From Mycolicibacterium wolinskyi (GTDB lineage Bacteria > Actinomycetota > Actinomycetes > Mycobacteriales > Mycobacteriaceae): a stretch of 64,000 nucleotides of DNA. The notes below the pieces were generated by a model, which saw only the letters and a list, made by a program, of their open reading frames with translations, did no database searches and was not told where the DNA came from. The DNA is taken from positions 62,001 to 126,000 of the forward strand of contig NZ_LQQA01000006.1 in assembly GCF_002101965.1 (NCBI RefSeq), given 5' to 3'. Shown here in pieces: positions 17,037 to 24,996 of the stretch. The position numbers and the translations under genes are program-made. Positions within the stretch are counted from its first letter, which is position 1. The number at the start of each line of letters is the position of its first letter.

Positions 17037-17677
17037 CGTGCTGCTCCCTCGAGTACAGGATCGGTTGTCGTGGTGTCAGCCAGTGCTCGGAAGGCGGCGA
17101 GAATCTCGTCGCTGGTGCGGACGGCTCCGGTCTGCAGGTACTCCATGGCGTCCAACGCCGCGTCGTGCCGGTACTGCGAAGAGCCGCCCACGCAGTCCGA
17201 TACCACCCGCACGTAGTAGTCGCGCTGGTGCGCGTCGGCGAACGTGTAGTGCACACACACGTCGGTGAGCCCACCGACGAGGATGAGTGTCGAGGCGCGC
17301 AGGCCACTGAGCACGATCTCGAAATCGGTGCCGATGAACCCCGAGTAGCGTCGCTTGACGATGTGAAACTCACCGGGCTCGGGCAATAGCGCCGGATGCA
17401 GTGCGGTGCCCGGCCTGCCCTCTACGCAGTGGACGCCCTCCGTGCCGTCGAGTTCGCGCCCGAAATCGATACCGCTGGGGCGGTGCACTTCTTGGAAGAA
17501 CACGATCGGAATGCCTGCTGCGCGCGCGGCCGTGAGCAATTGCCCCGTCCGGTCGATCCGCTCGCTGTACCCGGGCATGTGCGGAATGCCGACGGCCTCG
17601 ACCGGCATGTCACCTGACTCCTGCATGTCTACGACGACGAACACCGGGTTGCCGACGATCAAGGGCTGTGTTGGCAC
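17033..17677 (-). CDS. Isochorismatase-family cysteine hydrolase
   Basis: A 214-residue hydrolase of the isochorismatase/nicotinamidase superfamily. The catalytic triad is visible: Asp in FVVVDMQES, Lys in HIVKRRYSGF and Cys in GLTDVCVHYT. The family hydrolyses amides (nicotinamide, N-carbamoyl compounds, ureido acids) or vinyl ethers. It sits between the permease and binding-protein genes (zero-base gap on one side, four-base overlap on the other). That placement inside a transporter operon implies that it acts directly on the imported compound. No leader peptide is seen. Confidence 0.9.
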   Translation of the reverse strand: MPTQPLIVGNPVFVVVDMQESGDMPVEAVGIPHMPGYSERIDRTGQLLTAARAAGIPIVFFQEVHRPSGIDFGRELDGTEGVHCVEGRPGTALHPALLPEPGEFHIVKRRYSGFIGTDFEIVLSGLRASTLILVGGLTDVCVHYTFADAHQRDYYVRVVSDCVGGSSQYRHDAALDAMEYLQTGAVRTSDEILAAFRALADTTTTDPVLEGAAR

Positions 17678-18682
17678 CTAACCTCCTGTTATTGCGATAC
17701 GCGGGTCCGCTGCGGCCTGTAACAGGTCGACAGCGGTGTTGATGACGACGTAGAGGACACCGAGCATGAGCGTCACCCCAGCGATGGCGGGGAAATCCGC
17801 GACCGGAATGCTCTGCGCGATGTACTGGCCGATACCCGGCCAACCGAACACCTGCTCGATGACGAGCACACCGGCGAACATCAAGCCCACCTGCAGTCCC
17901 GTCATCGACAACGCCGCGCCCACACAGTTCCGCAGCACATGTCCGACCATGACCCTGGTCTCGGAAAGCCCTTTGGCCCTTGCGGTCCGGGCATAGTCAC
18001 TGTTGGCGTCGCTCAGCAGGCTCGATCGAAGCACTCGGCCGATCGCCACTGCGGGGCCGACCGCGAGCACGGCCGCGGGCAGGATCAAATGGTGTGCCGC
18101 ATCGATGACGACGTCGAATCGCCCGGCGAGCAGACCGTCCACGGTCAGCATTCCGGTCGGCCCGGCGGGTGGGTTCGCCACACCGATCCGCCCGTTGGCG
18201 GGCACCCAGCCCAGCTGCTGATAGAAGACGATCAGACCGACGATCCCGAGCAGGAACATCGGCGCCGACGCCCCGGTGAACAACACCGCTCGCAGTACGC
18301 CTGAGCCAGGCCATTTCAGTGTGGTCCCGAACGCGAGCAACGCGGCAAGAATGAGCGCCAATGCGATACCCGACAGCGCGAGTTCGAGGGTCGCCGGGAA
18401 GAAGGAACCGAGGTCGCTGCTGACGGAGTGCCTGGTCCGGTAGGAAGTGCCGAGATCGCCTTGCACGGCTCCGGTGAGGTAGTGCCAGAACTGATTGATC
18501 AGCGGCTGGTCGAGGCCGAGTGCCTGGCGCCTGGCTGCGACGGCTTCCGCCGAGGAGTTGGCGCCGAGCTGAGCCTTGACCGGGTCGAGCGGCGAAATGT
18601 GCTGCAATACGAACATCACCGCGGTCAGCGCGACCAGTATCGCCACCATCGCGGCCAGCCGGGACAAAATGAAGTTTCTCAT
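17678..18682 (-). CDS. ABC importer permease, DppB type
   Basis: A 334-residue inner-membrane permease of the dipeptide/oligopeptide/nickel class. It has six predicted helices, beginning LAAMVAILVALTAVMFVLQ, a periplasmic loop after helix 1 containing QALGLDQPL, and the EAA cytoplasmic loop RTARAKGLSETRVMVGH that contacts the ATPase. It lies nine bases after the DppC-type permease gene and forms a heterodimeric channel with it. Confidence 0.93.
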   Translation of the reverse strand: MRNFILSRLAAMVAILVALTAVMFVLQHISPLDPVKAQLGANSSAEAVAARRQALGLDQPLINQFWHYLTGAVQGDLGTSYRTRHSVSSDLGSFFPATLELALSGIALALILAALLAFGTTLKWPGSGVLRAVLFTGASAPMFLLGIVGLIVFYQQLGWVPANGRIGVANPPAGPTGMLTVDGLLAGRFDVVIDAAHHLILPAAVLAVGPAVAIGRVLRSSLLSDANSDYARTARAKGLSETRVMVGHVLRNCVGAALSMTGLQVGLMFAGVLVIEQVFGWPGIGQYIAQSIPVADFPAIAGVTLMLGVLYVVINTAVDLLQAAADPRIAITGG

Positions 18683-18691
18683 TGCGCGCCC

Positions 18692-19558
18692 CTAACTGGT
18701 CTTCATCAGGTTACGGAGGCCGTCGCCGGCCAGATTGGCGATCAGCGCCAGCACCAGCACACCGACGCCCGGCATGACCGGAACCCACCACTGCTGCAGG
18801 AAATACGTCAGATTGCGCCCGGTGTCGGCGCCGAGCTCGGGTGCCGGCGCTGCTTGTCCGAGCCCGAGAAACGACAGGGAGGCCAGGGTGAGGATGAGGG
18901 TGCCGATGTCGAGGCTCGCGGCCACGAGCGCATTCGGAACCGCGCCGGGCAGCAGGTGGCGGCGTGCCAACCGAAAAGGCTTGACTCCGGCCAGCTTCGC
19001 TGCCTCCACGTGCGGCCGGGCAGCAAGCCGGGCCACTTCGCCGCGGACGAGCCGCGCGTAGAACGGCCACCACACGATCGACACCGCGATCAGCGTGTGG
19101 ACGAAACCAGGTCCGAGTGCGGCGACCACGGCGATGGCGAGTACCGGTGCGGGCAGCGACAGGAACGCGTCTGTGATCCGCATGAGCAGCCCGTCGACCC
19201 AACCGCCCACCGAGCCGGCGATCAGGCCAACCAGCCCGCCGATGACCAATCCGACCGCGACCACCACCAGGGCCGCGAACCAACTGGCCCGTGCGCCGTA
19301 CAGCACCCGCGACAGGATGTCGCGGCCGACGCTGTCGCTGCCCAGCACGAAACCGTGCGTGCCGGGCGCCTGCAGCGGCATTCCTACCGGGAGCAGGGGA
19401 TCGTGGGGTGCGATCAGAGGTACGGCGAGCGCCATCACGGTCACCACCCCGACCGCCGACAGCGCCACCCAATCCTTCAGTCCGGCAGGACTGCTCGGCA
19501 TAGCCCACCTTCGGCGTCCGGTGCGGAGCAAGGTGCCGGCAGGCAACGCGATGGCCAT
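18692..19558 (-). CDS. ABC importer permease, DppC type
   Basis: A 288-residue permease. It shows an N-terminal helix (WVALSAVGVVTVMALAVPL), the periplasmic block GTHGFVLGSDSVGRDILSR that is diagnostic of DppC-type subunits, and the EAA loop in the HVEAAKLAGVKPF region. The ATG at 19558 is chosen because it overlaps the ATPase stop (TGATG), whereas an alternative start at 19582 would lie inside that gene. It pairs with the DppB-type permease downstream. Confidence 0.92.
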   Translation of the reverse strand: MAIALPAGTLLRTGRRRWAMPSSPAGLKDWVALSAVGVVTVMALAVPLIAPHDPLLPVGMPLQAPGTHGFVLGSDSVGRDILSRVLYGARASWFAALVVVAVGLVIGGLVGLIAGSVGGWVDGLLMRITDAFLSLPAPVLAIAVVAALGPGFVHTLIAVSIVWWPFYARLVRGEVARLAARPHVEAAKLAGVKPFRLARRHLLPGAVPNALVAASLDIGTLILTLASLSFLGLGQAAPAPELGADTGRNLTYFLQQWWVPVMPGVGVLVLALIANLAGDGLRNLMKTS

Positions 19559-21555
19559 CAGCTCGCCTTCCGTTCGATGCATGCCACCTGGTGCGGCTGG
19601 CCGGGCGATCCCTCCAGCCGGACGTCGAGGTGATGGTCTGCACAGGTGGTCACCGCGATCGGGCAGCGCGGATGAAACGCACAGCCAACCGGCGGTGTCA
19701 GCGGGCTGGCCGGTTCACCGGCCAGGACCGGTGAGTCACGGCCGAGGTCGGGGATGGAATCCACGAGCGCTCGGGTGTACGGATGGGCGGGCCGGTTGAC
19801 CACATCGTCGGCCGGACCGATCTCGACGATTCGGCCCAGGTACATGACGGCGATGCGGTCGGCGACCACGCGGGCGACCGAGAGGTCATGGGTCACGAAA
19901 ACAACTGACATTTCGAGTGTTTGGCGCAGCTCGCCGATCAGGTTCAGCACCGACGCGGCCAGCGACACGTCGAGTGCGCTGGTCGGCTCATCGCACAACA
20001 GGACCGAGGGCGGCACGACCGTGGCACGGGCCAGCGACACCCGTTGTCGCTGTCCTCCAGACAACTGGCCGGCCCGGGATTTCGCGATGTCTGCGGGTAA
20101 CCCCACGCGCTCCAGCACCTCGGCAACCGCGGTCTGCCGTGCGCTGCGCGATGTGGACCTTTCGCGCAACCGCTCGGCGATCAGCTCACCGACCGATAGC
20201 CACGGGGTCAACGACGCACCGGCGTCCTGAAACACCATCTGCGGACGTCGGGTGTCCGCCAGCTTGACCGATCCTGTGGTCGGCTTCTCCAATCCAGCGA
20301 TCACGCGCAGCAAGGTCGACTTGCCCGACCCGCTCTCACCGACGAGGGCAACCGATTCGCCGATGCCGACCGTCAATGAAACCCCGCGCAGCGCTTGCAG
20401 TTTCCCGTGCTCGCCGGCCTTGCGATCGCGCCTGCGATGTTTGACGACGAAGGTTTTGGTGATGTCGTGGACGGTGACGGCGGATTTGCCGAACGCCGCC
20501 TCATTCTCGTCGACAGTGGCTGCGTCGGAACTCGCCGACTGGCCACCCAATTCCGCTGCCACGGTGTCGCGGGTCAGCACGCACGCGCTGACCCGGTCGG
20601 GTGCCACGATGACCGGCTCAGGAGGAGCGATCTCACAGGTCGGCGTGGCCAGGTCGCAGCGCGGTGCGAATGCGCAGCCTGGCAGCGGGCTGACCGGACT
20701 CGGCACCGCGCCGGGCAGAGTCACCAGCGGGCGATGCCGCGGTGTCTGCAGTGTCAGTCGAGAGCGCAACAGGCCGTGGGTGTACGGATGAGCGGGGTTG
20801 TCGAGAAGATCTGCGGTATAACCGATCTCGGCGATCCGACCAGCGTATAGCACCGCGATCCGGTCGGATATCTGTGCGGCAACTCCGAGGTCGTGGGTGA
20901 TCAGCACGATGCTGCAGCCGATGTCGTCGCGCAGGCGCCGCAGCAGCCGCAGCACTTGTGCCTGCACGGTCACGTCGAGCGCGGTGGTCGGTTCGTCGGC
21001 GATGATCAGATCGGGATTGCCCGCGACCGCGATGGCTACCATCACTCGCTGGCGCAACCCGCCGGACAGCTCGTGCGGATATGCCCGGAGTCGCCGTTGA
21101 GGATCAGGAATACCCACCGAGGCAAGAAGTTTGAGTGCCGCTTCGACGCTTCCGGCGGCTTCGGCGACCTGTTTGCCGATGCGCATGGTCGGGTTCAGCG
21201 ACGTCATCGGATCCTGGAATATCGCGCCGAGGTCCAGCCGGCGTACCCGGCGCAACGCCGTCGAATCAGCGGTCAGCATGTCGGTTTCACACACTCGGAC
21301 CGAGCCGCTCGTCGCGGCCTCAGACGGCAGCAGCCCCAGCATGCTGAAGCCGAGAACGCTCTTACCCGAGCCGGATTCGCCTACCAATCCCAGGATTTCG
21401 CCGGGCGAGATGTCAACCGAGACTCCCCGAAGCGCTTTCACATCGCGGCCGGCCCTGCGGAACGTGACGTGCAGGTCGTGGACCGACGCGACCGGTCCGG
21501 AATCTGCTGCGTCATTGGCGCGTGGTGCGTTGACCTCGGTGATTGTGCCAGTCAT
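19558..21555 (-). CDS. ABC importer ATPase, fused DppD-DppF type
   Basis: A 665-residue protein with two complete ATPase units in one chain. Each has a Walker A (GESGSGKS), a signature (LSGGLRQRV in the first, LSGGQRQRV in the second), a Walker B ([22 protein letters not shown]) and the C-terminal oligopeptide-transporter cap with cysteines ([16 protein letters not shown]). It powers the two permeases encoded next. This is the first gene of the long minus-strand operon. Its SD-like AGGAGATCGG lies just upstream of the ATG at 21555, and the operator dyad at 21578 is about 23 bases away. Confidence 0.94.
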   Translation of the reverse strand: MTGTITEVNAPRANDAADSGPVASVHDLHVTFRRAGRDVKALRGVSVDISPGEILGLVGESGSGKSVLGFSMLGLLPSEAATSGSVRVCETDMLTADSTALRRVRRLDLGAIFQDPMTSLNPTMRIGKQVAEAAGSVEAALKLLASVGIPDPQRRLRAYPHELSGGLRQRVMVAIAVAGNPDLIIADEPTTALDVTVQAQVLRLLRRLRDDIGCSIVLITHDLGVAAQISDRIAVLYAGRIAEIGYTADLLDNPAHPYTHGLLRSRLTLQTPRHRPLVTLPGAVPSPVSPLPGCAFAPRCDLATPTCEIAPPEPVIVAPDRVSACVLTRDTVAAELGGQSASSDAATVDENEAAFGKSAVTVHDITKTFVVKHRRRDRKAGEHGKLQALRGVSLTVGIGESVALVGESGSGKSTLLRVIAGLEKPTTGSVKLADTRRPQMVFQDAGASLTPWLSVGELIAERLRERSTSRSARQTAVAEVLERVGLPADIAKSRAGQLSGGQRQRVSLARATVVPPSVLLCDEPTSALDVSLAASVLNLIGELRQTLEMSVVFVTHDLSVARVVADRIAVMYLGRIVEIGPADDVVNRPAHPYTRALVDSIPDLGRDSPVLAGEPASPLTPPVGCAFHPRCPIAVTTCADHHLDVRLEGSPGQPHQVACIERKAS

Positions 21556-21577
21556 CCGATCTCCTGCTCAGGACCGC

Positions 21578-21591
21578 CTGTCGAGTGACAG
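21578..21591. promoter_or_regulatory. CTGTC-N4-GACAG operator, transporter-proximal
   Basis: CTGTCGAGTGACAG, a 5+4+5 dyad 23 bases before the ATPase start. The same sequence with one central change occurs at 21673, next to the divergent TetR gene. Two copies in one 179-base divergent promoter mark it as the probable TetR operator. Confidence 0.75.
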
Positions 21592-21672
21592 TTTTCAACG
21601 CTCGCCGTCCTCGTTGGTGTCGCAGGCGTAACCAATGCAATTCGGCGCGTAACCGGTCGATGTCGCATGTTT

Positions 21673-21686
21673 CTGTCGCGTGACAG
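21673..21686. promoter_or_regulatory. CTGTC-N4-GACAG operator, tetR-proximal
   Basis: CTGTCGCGTGACAG, identical in 13 of 14 positions to the site at 21578. It lies 49 bases before the TetR start, in a position to give autorepression while the other copy controls the transporter operon. Confidence 0.75.
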
Positions 21687-21734
21687 ATACCGTCGGCCTT
21701 GGAGTTTCACGGGCACCGTAGGCACGATGGGGCA

Positions 21735-22412
21735 ATGGCGATCACTCGTCCGGGGCGTCCGCGGCTGATCACCCAACGTCGGCCCGGCTCCACGGCCCGC
21801 GACGAAATACTCGACGCCGCAGGGGAACTGTTCACAACGTTGGGCTATACCCGAACCTCGACGCGGACGATCGCGGAGGCGGTGGGTATTCGTCAGGCCT
21901 CGCTCTACCACTACTTCAAGACAAAAGACGACATCCTGTGCGCATTGCTGAGCCAGACGGTGCAACCGACGTTGGCGTTCATCCCGGCTCTACGGTCGGC
22001 CGAACCGATGTTGTCCGACGCCGAGCATCTGCATGCGCTCGCGGTGTTCGACGGTCGTCAACTCCTGAGTGGCCGTTGGAACCTGGGCGCGCTGTACTTG
22101 CAACCCGAACTGCGCGAAGCGCGGCTTTCGACCTTCTGGACCGATCGTGAGCGCCTGCGGCGGCACTACCTCGCGCTCAGCCAGGTCATCGCCGCCGATA
22201 CGGGTGTGCACGAGGCCGCAGCCGACCTGCCGTTCCGCTTGGTGGAGTCGTTGGTCAACATGTGGTCCATGCCGCCCGGCCCACAGCGGTCCGAACTGCC
22301 GCACCACGTCGCGGACGCGTGCATGCGGGTGTTGGGTCTGTCGGACGCGGCGACGTCGTCACTGCGGGAGCGGAGCCGTGCTGATCTATCCCGCTACGCG
22401 CCCGAGGGCTGA
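21735..22412 (+). CDS. TetR-family regulator of the ABC-hydrolase operon
   Basis: A 225-residue TetR protein. After a basic, disordered N-terminus (RPGRPRLITQRRPG), the helix-turn-helix occupies about residues 22-68 (EILDAAGELFTTLGYTRTS, recognition part GIRQASLYHYFKTKD). The C-terminal domain binds an unknown effector. The ATG at 21735 is preferred to one at 21699, which lacks family-like sequence. It is divergent from the eight-gene operon, with two matching dyads between them, so it is the probable local repressor. It converges with another TetR gene (19-base overlap). Confidence 0.88.
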   Translation: MAITRPGRPRLITQRRPGSTARDEILDAAGELFTTLGYTRTSTRTIAEAVGIRQASLYHYFKTKDDILCALLSQTVQPTLAFIPALRSAEPMLSDAEHLHALAVFDGRQLLSGRWNLGALYLQPELREARLSTFWTDRERLRRHYLALSQVIAADTGVHEAAADLPFRLVESLVNMWSMPPGPQRSELPHHVADACMRVLGLSDAATSSLRERSRADLSRYAPEG

Positions 22413-22993
22413 GAACCGGTCCGCCCGGTGGTCCCCAACATCAAATCCAGGAAACGCTCGTGGCGGTCGGACGTCGCGAGCTGGGCCGTGGAGTCGATCA
22501 AGTGCAGCATCCCGATTCCTGCCGCGAAGGTCGACTCGGCGCGCAGTCGTGCTTCCTCGGGGCTGAAGCCGTAGTCGAGGTAGGCCTTGCTCACCGCGAC
22601 GAGCACGCGGTGGTCAGCAGCGCGGATGTTGGCCGCGGCCACATCGTCGGAGCGCGCCCACTCCCGCATCGCGCGTTCCAGGGTCCAGTGTTGGGGGCTG
22701 ACCAGCGCCTCCATCATCTTCGACAACCGCTCGCGCGGCGGTAGATGCTCGATCTCTGCCAGTGAGCGACGGTCGTTCTCCAAGAATGAGTTCCACGACG
22801 CCACCAGGGCCGAGCGGTAACCCTTCATGTCGGTGAAGTGCCAGTAGAAGCTGCCACGGGTCGCCCCGATCTGCTCACACAGCCGTTCGATCTTGAGCGC
22901 CCGCAAGCCGTCGGTGGCCAGCAGTTCGTAGCCTGCCTGCAGCCAGTCGTCGGCGGTCAAGCTGCCGGGCGCGCCGCGGCGGTCACCTGCCAT
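22394..22993 (-). CDS. TetR-family transcriptional regulator
   Basis: A 199-residue TetR-type protein with the helix-turn-helix at about residues 12-58 (ELLATDGLRALKIERLCEQI, then GATRGSFYWHFTDM). The C-terminal ligand domain is helical (SKMMEALVSPQHWTLERAM). It has no divergent partner and follows the Gre-like gene in the same direction after a hairpin. Its targets are not evident. It ends within the 3' end of the opposite-strand TetR gene. Confidence 0.85.
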   Translation of the reverse strand: MAGDRRGAPGSLTADDWLQAGYELLATDGLRALKIERLCEQIGATRGSFYWHFTDMKGYRSALVASWNSFLENDRRSLAEIEHLPPRERLSKMMEALVSPQHWTLERAMREWARSDDVAAANIRAADHRVLVAVSKAYLDYGFSPEEARLRAESTFAAGIGMLHLIDSTAQLATSDRHERFLDLMLGTTGRTGSQPSGA

Positions 22994-23040
22994 CCGATCA
23001 GATTAAGGCGCGTGGGCCGCGTCGCGCCCGGAACCGGGAC

Positions 23041-23063
23041 AGCCAGGCGAAGAAGGCCTGGCT
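23041..23063 (-). terminator. Hairpin at the end of the Gre-like gene
   Basis: AGCCAGGC and GCCTGGCT form a perfect 8-bp stem with a 7-base loop, overlapping the stop codon of the Gre-like gene and lying about 48 bases before the TetR start at 22993. There is no U-run, which is common for mycobacterial terminators, so termination is plausible but not certain. Confidence 0.45.
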
Positions 23064-23532
23064 ACGCGGTGAGATCGGCGGGCTGGTGCAGCCCGTAAGG
23101 CATTGCCGCCAGCAGGGTCACGGCGATCAGAGCACCGCTGGGCGCCTCGTACGTGCGCTGTTCGCCGGGGCGGGCGCCGACGATGGCGCTGCCCAACGGG
23201 GATTGCACCGAATAGACCTCCATGTCGGCGTATTCGGCGCCGCGAACACCGAGCAGGAAGGTCTCGGTCTCGCCGGTCTCGTCGTAGCGCACGGTCAAGA
23301 CCATGCCGGGTTCGGCGATTCCGTCGTCGGGCGGGTCCTCACCCACGACGGCGTTGAGCAGCAGGTCATGGATGTGCTGGATGCGGGCCTGGCGGGCGCG
23401 CTGGATCGCCACCTGGTTCTCATCGGAGTCCTGGGCGGCCTCCGTCGCGATGAGGTCGCGCAGGGTGCTCAACTCCTCCTGGAGCCGCTCATTTGCTTGC
23501 GGTGACATCCAAATGCGTTGGCTCGTAGTCAT
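23062..23532 (-). CDS. GreA/GreB-like transcription elongation factor family protein
   Basis: A 156-residue protein with a short N-terminal helical arm (LQEELSTLRDLIATEAAQDSD) and a C-terminal Gre/Rnk-like beta domain (EPGMVLTVRY, FLLGVRGAEY, SVQSPLGSAIVGARPGEQRTY). Canonical GreA has two acidic residues at the coiled-coil tip that reach the RNA polymerase active site; here the DEN/EDPPDD region is acidic but the coiled coil is shorter. It may be an accessory, GreA-competing factor and not the housekeeping one. It is monocistronic, with about 100 uninformative bases separating it from the oxidoreductase gene upstream. Confidence 0.8.
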   Translation of the reverse strand: MTTSQRIWMSPQANERLQEELSTLRDLIATEAAQDSDENQVAIQRARQARIQHIHDLLLNAVVGEDPPDDGIAEPGMVLTVRYDETGETETFLLGVRGAEYADMEVYSVQSPLGSAIVGARPGEQRTYEAPSGALIAVTLLAAMPYGLHQPADLTA

Positions 23533-23632
23533 TTCTGGTCCTCCTATGGTGCAGGATGGTTGTCGTCAGGGGCGGGACTGTGCACCGCCCCCGACGACGG
23601 GTGTGCCCGTTGCGGGCGTGGCGTGTGAATCC

Positions 23633-24883
23633 CTAACGGAGCGGGTTGAATTCGCGCAACATTTCGGGTTGTTTGCCGGTGGTGAGGTATTCGGCCAACA
23701 GTCGTCCCGTGACCGGGCCATGCGCCAGGCCCCACATCCCGTGTCCGCCTGCGACATAGACGCCACGGGCCACCTCGCCGATCAACGGCCGCCCGTCGGG
23801 CGTGACCGGCCGCGGCCCCACCCAGACGTCGGTGCGCTCATCCCAGCGCACACCGTCGAGCAGCGGGGCGGTCGATGCGACGATCGCACCGACGCGGGCA
23901 AGCTGCAGCGGCTCATCCGGTGCGCGGAACTCCATCGTGCCTGCGATCCGGAGCTGACCCTGATACGGCGTGCAGGCGACCCGCACGTCGGGCAGATACA
24001 TCGGTGCCGGCACGGGACGGTCGACGGGCACGGTGAACGAATAGCCACGTCCGGCCCGCACCGGGGTGCGCACCCACCGGCCCACGAGGCGCGACAGCCA
24101 CGCCCCGGTGGCGACGACGACGGCGTCCGCATGCAGCGACTCACCTCGCAGGTGCACCCGGACACCGGCACCGGACGGCTCGACGTCGGTGACCTCGCCC
24201 GTGCGGATCGTCGCGCCCCGCGCGGCAACGGAATCCGCGAGCCCATGGACGAACCGGCCGGGATCGACGTAGCGCTGGCCTTCGATGTTGATCCCCGCGG
24301 TGATGGCGTGGGAGGCGAGCGGAACCTGTTCGCGCAGCGCATCTCCGGAGAGGCCGGTCACCGTCACCGTCTGGCCGATGGCGGCCATCCGGCGCAGTTC
24401 GGTCATCAGATGTTCGGCCCGCTGAGCGTTCTCGAACAGTGCCGTGATCGGCCCGTCGGTGGTGGGCACCGCCACGCCGTTGGCGGTCAGGACGTCGTAA
24501 GCCTCGAGGCATTCCTCGTTGAGCGGAAGGTTGGCCTTGGCCGCGCGGTTCCACGAGGAGAGCCGGCAGTTCAAGGCGAACCGCGTCAGGAAGGACCACA
24601 GCCCGACATCGGCCGTGACCGGGATGTGCAGCGGAGCCGTCGGGCTGAGCAGTGAACGCAGGCCGTACCGCAGCACACCGGGATCGTTGAGCGGGATCGT
24701 GAGCGTCGGCGACACCCAGCCCGCGTTGCCCCACGACGCACCCGCGGCCACGCCGGTGCGATCGACCACGGTCACCTCGACCCCGCGCTCCTGCAGGAAC
24801 CACGCAGTCGACAAGCCGACGATGCCCGCACCCACGACGATCGCCGAACGCGGTCCGCCGTCAATCCGATCGACGCCGACCAT
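23633..24883 (-). CDS. FAD-dependent oxidoreductase, D-amino-acid-dehydrogenase (DadA) type
   Basis: A 416-residue DAO-superfamily flavoprotein. The Rossmann motif is IVVGAGIVGLSTAWFLQ followed by the acidic EVTVVDRTG. A second FAD contact appears as ATGAWLSRLVG, and the C-terminal GGHGMWGLAHGPVTG closes the FAD site. The length and the NAGWVSPTL segment match DadA-like D-amino-acid dehydrogenases rather than GlpD or SoxA. The start at 24883 is chosen because GGAGGTGG precedes it and the 27 extra residues of the longer frame are not family-like. It is downstream of a PucR gene, separated by 104 bases that hold two dyads, so local control by PucR is likely. Confidence 0.85.
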   Translation of the reverse strand: MVGVDRIDGGPRSAIVVGAGIVGLSTAWFLQERGVEVTVVDRTGVAAGASWGNAGWVSPTLTIPLNDPGVLRYGLRSLLSPTAPLHIPVTADVGLWSFLTRFALNCRLSSWNRAAKANLPLNEECLEAYDVLTANGVAVPTTDGPITALFENAQRAEHLMTELRRMAAIGQTVTVTGLSGDALREQVPLASHAITAGINIEGQRYVDPGRFVHGLADSVAARGATIRTGEVTDVEPSGAGVRVHLRGESLHADAVVVATGAWLSRLVGRWVRTPVRAGRGYSFTVPVDRPVPAPMYLPDVRVACTPYQGQLRIAGTMEFRAPDEPLQLARVGAIVASTAPLLDGVRWDERTDVWVGPRPVTPDGRPLIGEVARGVYVAGGHGMWGLAHGPVTGRLLAEYLTTGKQPEMLREFNPLR

Positions 24884-24901
24884 GACGCCACCTCCACACC
24901 C

Positions 24902-24918
24902 GAAGTTGTCTGAACTTC
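24902..24918. promoter_or_regulatory. GAAGTT-N5-AACTTC dyad at the oxidoreductase promoter
   Basis: A perfect 6+5+6 inverted repeat located 19 bases before the flavoprotein start, immediately upstream of its GGAGG ribosome-binding sequence. It is positioned as an operator over the promoter or leader. Confidence 0.5.
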
Positions 24919-24979
24919 CATGGTGCGGGCGATCGTCGCCGGACCGTTTGCGCCCGGTCGACAATCAGAGCGAGGTGAC

Positions 24980-24996
24980 TTGTCGGTTTACGACAA
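24980..24996. promoter_or_regulatory. TTGTCG-N5-CGACAA dyad overlapping the pucR stop
   Basis: A perfect 6+5+6 inverted repeat about 100 bases upstream of the flavoprotein gene, overlapping the stop codon of the PucR gene (24988). A single CGACAA half-site recurs at about 24958-24963. It is a candidate PucR site activating the downstream gene. Confidence 0.5.

Noticed and set aside
18428..19633. A 401-residue open frame on the plus strand opposite the ABC permease genes
   Set aside because: It is the antisense shadow of two overlapping permeases in GC-rich DNA. Its residue composition (Arg, Gln, His rich) and lack of any domain show that it is not coding.
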